Assembly (NCBI RefSeq): GCF_003052295.1
Contig: NZ_QBLC01000001.1
Span: 124,001 to 188,000, forward strand
DNA length: 64,000 nt
Origin: Trichococcus paludicola
Lineage (GTDB): Bacteria > Bacillota > Bacilli > Lactobacillales > Aerococcaceae
Direction of reading: 5' to 3'
Below the pieces are notes generated by a model that made no database searches, was not told where the DNA came from, and was given only the letters and a program-made list of their open reading frames with translations. Within the stretch, counting starts at the first letter, position 1. Each line of letters begins with the position of its first letter. This document shows, piece by piece, positions 60,550 to 64,000 of this stretch. A program made the translations under genes and the position numbers.

Positions 60550-61307
60550 GCGTGCAGTTGGTATTGGCTCTCTTGCTTTTGCTGATGATGGGGGCGGTGG
60601 GCGGCAGACGAGGGGTTTCTTCGTTCCTGTCGTTGTTTTTCAACTTTGCGGTCCTCTATATATTGGTGCTGCTATTGATCAATGGCTTTCCTGCTCTTTT
60701 TGTGACCCTGCTGGCTTGTTCGGTGGTAGGGTACATCAATTTATTCTACATAAACGGCGTGAACATCAAAACCAAGGCGGCTTTTATCGCCACGATTGTC
60801 ACAACGTTTTTCTTGCTGTTGTTGATCATTGTCGTGCATCGGTTTGCGATGATACAGGGCTTCGGTCCTGAGGAAGTGGAAGAGTACACCACGCTTTCCT
60901 TTTTTGTGAATGTGGATTTTGTTCAAATCGGTATTTGCACGATGATTACAGGAACGATAGCGGCCATCACGGATACGGCTATTTCCATCTCATCCTCGTT
61001 GCATGAAGTCCATCACCGCAACCCACAGTTGGGCGAGAGGGAATTATTCCGGTCAGGGATGACGATCGGCAAGGATATCATCGGAACGACAACGAATACG
61101 CTGTATTTTTCATTCATCGGCGGTTACCTCGCTCTTTTCCTATGGTTCAGGGATCTGTCCTATTCTTTTGGGGAGGCACTGAACGCAAAGGTGCTTGTCT
61201 CGGAAGTGCTCTCCATGTTTGTCATCGGCATCGGAGTGACCGGAATCATCCCGCTCACTGCCTGGGTCACAGCGCGCATGCTGTTGAACCAATCACCGCG
61301 GGCTTAA
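60546..61307 (+). CDS. YibE/F family membrane protein (smaller member)
   Basis: 253 residues with about seven helices and no large outer domain. TGTIAAITDTAISISSSLHEVHHRNPQLGERELFRSGMTIGKDIIGTTTNTLYFSFIGG repeats the signature of the larger partner, so the pair arose by duplication. The start overlaps the preceding stop by four bases. No terminator is obvious before the next promoter at 61316. Confidence 0.9.
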   Translation: MSVQLVLALLLLLMMGAVGGRRGVSSFLSLFFNFAVLYILVLLLINGFPALFVTLLACSVVGYINLFYINGVNIKTKAAFIATIVTTFFLLLLIIVVHRFAMIQGFGPEEVEEYTTLSFFVNVDFVQIGICTMITGTIAAITDTAISISSSLHEVHHRNPQLGERELFRSGMTIGKDIIGTTTNTLYFSFIGGYLALFLWFRDLSYSFGEALNAKVLVSEVLSMFVIGIGVTGIIPLTAWVTARMLLNQSPRA

Positions 61308-61315
61308 AATACGTA

Positions 61316-61393
61316 TTGCCAATCAAAGAAAATACTCTATAATTGTTAGAGTTGAAATCAAAACGTTACGGACGAGTCAGCTGACGCGTAACG
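61316..61393 (+). promoter_or_regulatory. Promoter and leader inverted repeat of the DUF1846 gene
   Basis: TTGCCA (61316-61321), 16-bp spacer, TATAAT (61338-61343). In the leader, CGTTACG (61364-61370) and CGTAACG (61387-61393) form an inverted repeat around a GTCAGCTGAC palindrome. It could be an operator or a leader hairpin. Confidence 0.65.
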
Positions 61394-61435
61394 GCAAGTA
61401 CACAGACACACAATTCAGATATTGGAGGAAAACAG

Positions 61436-62944
61436 ATGAAAAAAATCGGCTTTGATCCGCAAAAATACATTGAAGAACAATCGAAATATATCCTGGAACG
61501 GGTCAACAATTACGATAAATTGTATCTTGAGTTCGGAGGGAAACTGATCGGTGACAAGCATGCGAAACGCGTTTTGCCTGGGTTCGACGAAGATGCCAAA
61601 ATCAAGTTGCTGCAGAAATTGAAGGACCAAGCGGAGATCCTGATCTGTGTGTATGCAGGGGATATCGAACGCAACAAAATCCGTGGCGACTACGGCATCA
61701 CCTATGACATGGACGTCTTCCGTCTGATCGATGAGCTAAGGGAATACGGATTGGCCGTCAACAGTGTCGTCATCACGCGCTACAACGGACAGCCGGCCAC
61801 AAAAGTGTTCATCAACAAACTCGAAAAACGCGATATCAAAGTCTATACCCATGGCGCCATCGAAGGCTATCCTTCCAATATCGAAACGATCGTCAGCGAA
61901 GAAGGCTTCGGCCAGAACACGTACATTCCGACGACGAAACCGATTGTCGTCGTGACCGCTCCAGGCCCCGGCAGCGGCAAGTTGGCGACCTGCCTGAACC
62001 AGCTGTATCACGAACGCCGTCAAGGGCGCGCAGCCGGCTATTCCAAGTTCGAGACTTTCCCGGTATGGAACGTTCCGTTGAAGCACCCGCTGAACATCGC
62101 CTATGAAGCCGCAACTGTCGATCTGAAGGACGTCAACATGATGGACAACTATCATTTTGAGACCTACAACGAAGTGGCGGTCAACTACAACCGCGATTTG
62201 GAGACTTTCCCGGTCATCAAACGCATCATCGAGCGCATCACCGGCAAGGAATCCGTCTACCAATCACCGACTGACATGGGCGTCAATCGGGTCGGATTCG
62301 GCATCACCGACGATGAAGCGATCCGGGAAGCGTCCAAGCAGGAAATCATCCGCCGCAGCTTCGACACGGAATGCGACTACAAGAAAGGCCTGAGCGATGA
62401 AGAGACGCGTAACCATATGCGCCTGATCATGGAAGAGGTCGAATTGAAGCAAGAAGACCGGGCTCCCGTGAAGCCTGCTCGCGAATATGCGAAGCGTTTG
62501 ATGAAACGCGCGGTCGACAACGAGATTCCGGCTGTCATCGCTTTTGAGTTGAACGACGGACGGATCATCACCGGCAGAACTTCCGATCTGATGGATGCGT
62601 GTTCTTCCGCCATCGTGAACGCAATCAAAGCCTTAGCGAACATTTCTGACGACATCCTGTTGCTGTCCCCGGTCATTCTGGAGCCGATCAAAAAGCTGAA
62701 GAGCGAAGGTCTGCATAAACGCATTCCGACCTTGACCGCGAATGAGATCCTGATCGCCTTATCCATTTCAGCGGTCACCAATCCGACCGCTCAGCTGGCC
62801 TACGATAAACTTTCCGAACTGAAGGATGTGCAGGCACACTCGACTGTCATCCTGAACAAAGACGATGATCAGATCCTTCGGAATCTTGGCCTCGATATCA
62901 CTTGCGATCCGGTATATCCATCCGAAAATCTATATTACGTATAA
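61436..62944 (+). CDS. DUF1846 family protein
   Basis: 502 residues, the standard length for this widespread Firmicutes family. It opens [20 protein letters not shown] and carries a P-loop-like [20 protein letters not shown] near residue 175 and a [16 protein letters not shown] segment. A nucleotide-linked role is likely but the reaction is not settled. GGAGG stands just before ATG. It is monocistronic with its own promoter and terminator. Confidence 0.93.
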   Translation: MKKIGFDPQKYIEEQSKYILERVNNYDKLYLEFGGKLIGDKHAKRVLPGFDEDAKIKLLQKLKDQAEILICVYAGDIERNKIRGDYGITYDMDVFRLIDELREYGLAVNSVVITRYNGQPATKVFINKLEKRDIKVYTHGAIEGYPSNIETIVSEEGFGQNTYIPTTKPIVVVTAPGPGSGKLATCLNQLYHERRQGRAAGYSKFETFPVWNVPLKHPLNIAYEAATVDLKDVNMMDNYHFETYNEVAVNYNRDLETFPVIKRIIERITGKESVYQSPTDMGVNRVGFGITDDEAIREASKQEIIRRSFDTECDYKKGLSDEETRNHMRLIMEEVELKQEDRAPVKPAREYAKRLMKRAVDNEIPAVIAFELNDGRIITGRTSDLMDACSSAIVNAIKALANISDDILLLSPVILEPIKKLKSEGLHKRIPTLTANEILIALSISAVTNPTAQLAYDKLSELKDVQAHSTVILNKDDDQILRNLGLDITCDPVYPSENLYYV

Positions 62945-62990
62945 GAGAGTTTGATGATTTGCGATTAATCGTCAGAAACTACTTTCAAAG

Positions 62991-63032
62991 ACTATCCGCT
63001 CCCTGTCTTTTTCGGGAACGGATAGTTTTTTA
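62991..63032 (+). terminator. Intrinsic terminator after the DUF1846 gene
   Basis: ACTATCCG/CGGATAGT with an inner CTCCC/GGGA extension, followed by five T residues; convergent with the Lrp gene. Confidence 0.88.
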
Positions 63033-63048
63033 GCATAGATTAGAATCA

Positions 63049-63489
63049 TTAGTGGTCCTCAAAATGGATGCCCCTGGGACCAACCGAGGTGGAGAAGACG
63101 ACCTGGGTGTAGGTCTTGCCGAACTGCTGCAGTTCCCCGATAAAAGTGTCCAATTCATTCGTCGTCGGAAAGGCGACTTTCAGCAGCATCGAGAATTCTC
63201 CTGTCACGCAGTTGCATTCCAACACATTCGGGATGCTGTCCACGAAAGGATAAAATACCGGTTTTTGCTTTGGATCGACCTCCAGATTGATGAAAGCTTT
63301 GATATTGTAGCCCAGCGTCTGCAGGTTCACATGGGCGCCGTAATCCGTGATGATGCCGTTCCTTTCCAGCTGGGCGATTCTTGCTGAAATCGCCGGAGAA
63401 GACAAAAAGGTGGCCTCGCCGATTTCCTTCAGGGAAGCTCGTGCATTAGTCTGCAAAATGTTCAAAATTTGCTTGTCGATTTTATCCAT
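63049..63489 (-). CDS. Lrp/AsnC-family transcriptional regulator
   Basis: 146 residues. The helix-turn-helix ASLKEIGEATFLSSPAISARIAQLERNGII is followed by the RAM effector domain (AFINLEVDP, VTGEFSMLLKVAF). It probably binds an amino acid. It is divergent from the aspartase gene by about 250 bases, so aspartate or ammonia metabolism could be its target; this is a guess from position. Confidence 0.92.
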   Translation of the reverse strand: MDKIDKQILNILQTNARASLKEIGEATFLSSPAISARIAQLERNGIITDYGAHVNLQTLGYNIKAFINLEVDPKQKPVFYPFVDSIPNVLECNCVTGEFSMLLKVAFPTTNELDTFIGELQQFGKTYTQVVFSTSVGPRGIHFEDH

Positions 63490-63741
63490 CAGAGGCTCCT
63501 TCCCAAGTTCTTGCTTGCTTTGTATTCTTAAGATTCTATATCAGACCTACCAAGGGAAGCAAACGAATGCTGACATGACTTAAGAAAATAAAGTTACATG
63601 GGAAATAGCGTGTGATTCTTCTGCGGAAATGTCGAATATGCAGGTTTTGTTCGCAACTTCCTTTGAGCTGTTTCATTCAGTTTGCAGGGGTGGTATTGTT
63701 TGGACTATGAATTATAGAAAAATTTCAGGGGGCAAACAGAG

Positions 63742-64000
63742 ATGAACATGAGAATTGAAGCAGACTCGATCGGAACGTTAGCAGTACCCACAGAAGCGTA
63801 TTATGGTGTGCAATCGTCGCGTGCAAAGGAAAATTTCTCCATCACGGGCACGAAGCTGCATCCGGAATTGATCAGCAATCTGGCGCGAATCAAGAAAGCC
63901 GCAGCTGTTGTGAATGCTCAGTCGGGTAACCTGGCAGTCGGAAAAAAGGATGCGATCGTCCAAGCCTGCGACGAAATTGTGGCGGGATATTTTCATGAAG
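63742..64000 (+). CDS. aspA: Aspartate ammonia-lyase, N-terminal part (gene continues beyond window)
   Basis: 86 codons are present. MRIEADSIGTLAVPTEAYYGVQSSRAKENFSITG is the start of the aspartase/fumarase superfamily, and the ENFSITG plus LARIKKAAAVVN segments favour aspartase, which splits L-aspartate into fumarate and ammonia. Fumarase C is the alternative and cannot be excluded from this much sequence. GGGGG precedes ATG 63742 at nine bases; ATG 63748 is another possible start. Confidence 0.85.
   Translation, partial: MNMRIEADSIGTLAVPTEAYYGVQSSRAKENFSITGTKLHPELISNLARIKKAAAVVNAQSGNLAVGKKDAIVQACDEIVAGYFHE

Noticed and set aside
1-64000. CRISPR arrays, insertion sequences, prophage genes and rRNA
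   Set aside because: No regularly spaced short repeats, transposase, integrase or phage structural genes, and no rRNA sequence were seen.

Overview
The window looks like the chromosome of a low-to-mid GC Lactobacillales bacterium, most likely Carnobacteriaceae and Trichococcus-like. That placement is inferred from protein flavour, strong Shine-Dalgarno sites, Gram-positive promoters and terminators, and gene content, not from a marker gene. No rRNA, CRISPR array, insertion sequence or phage module is visible. One tRNA gene is present (Val-GAC, minus strand).

Layout. 1-3151: 3' end of metF, a GC-rich intergenic element with a 189-bp tandem repeat, a DEAD-box RNA helicase and an RpiB/LacAB-type isomerase whose usual catalytic Cys is Asp. 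3363-15202: a glycoside module with two intracellular GH78 rhamnosidases, two paralogous AraC/cupin regulators, a beta-phosphoglucomutase that overlaps a GH3 enzyme, and a GPH sugar symporter. Imported rhamnosides would be cut inside the cell and the released sugar fed to glycolysis. 15522-18295: a hydroxyacid dehydrogenase, an amidohydrolase and an unknown membrane protein. 18379-27584: a DeoR regulator and an L-ascorbate operon (ulaG-C-A-B-F-E), then transketolase and an unknown propeller-like protein; ulaD is not in the window.

27592-36323: a stress or redox accessory region. It has a cupin/carboxymuconolactone-decarboxylase pair, a broken MerR remnant, two AT-rich membrane-protein genes that look inserted, an intact MerR gene, DUF3737 plus a PatB-like lyase, then a LysR, MBL hydrolase and aldo/keto reductase set. 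Two promoters with 19-bp spacers and central dyads suggest one MerR regulon. 36474-45758: small housekeeping and hypothetical genes, a structured leader before a 43-residue ORF, a CLC channel, two VOC proteins, a class V aminotransferase with an ECF S component (possible vitamin B6 link), TraX, an M15-type lipoprotein, tRNA-Val and DUF1456.

45871-64000: RluA, a UvrA2-like ATPase, and a LysR gene behind what looks like a cysteine-codon attenuator: a promoter, a 33-codon leader starting MQKMMCCMCGC, an 8-bp pairing that includes a Cys codon, and an intrinsic terminator. This is the most interesting regulatory find. Then come a secreted propeller-like protein, a MacAB-like exporter with an enlarged repeat-built adaptor, two acetyltransferases, a YibE/F pair, DUF1846, an Lrp regulator and the 5' end of an aspartase gene.
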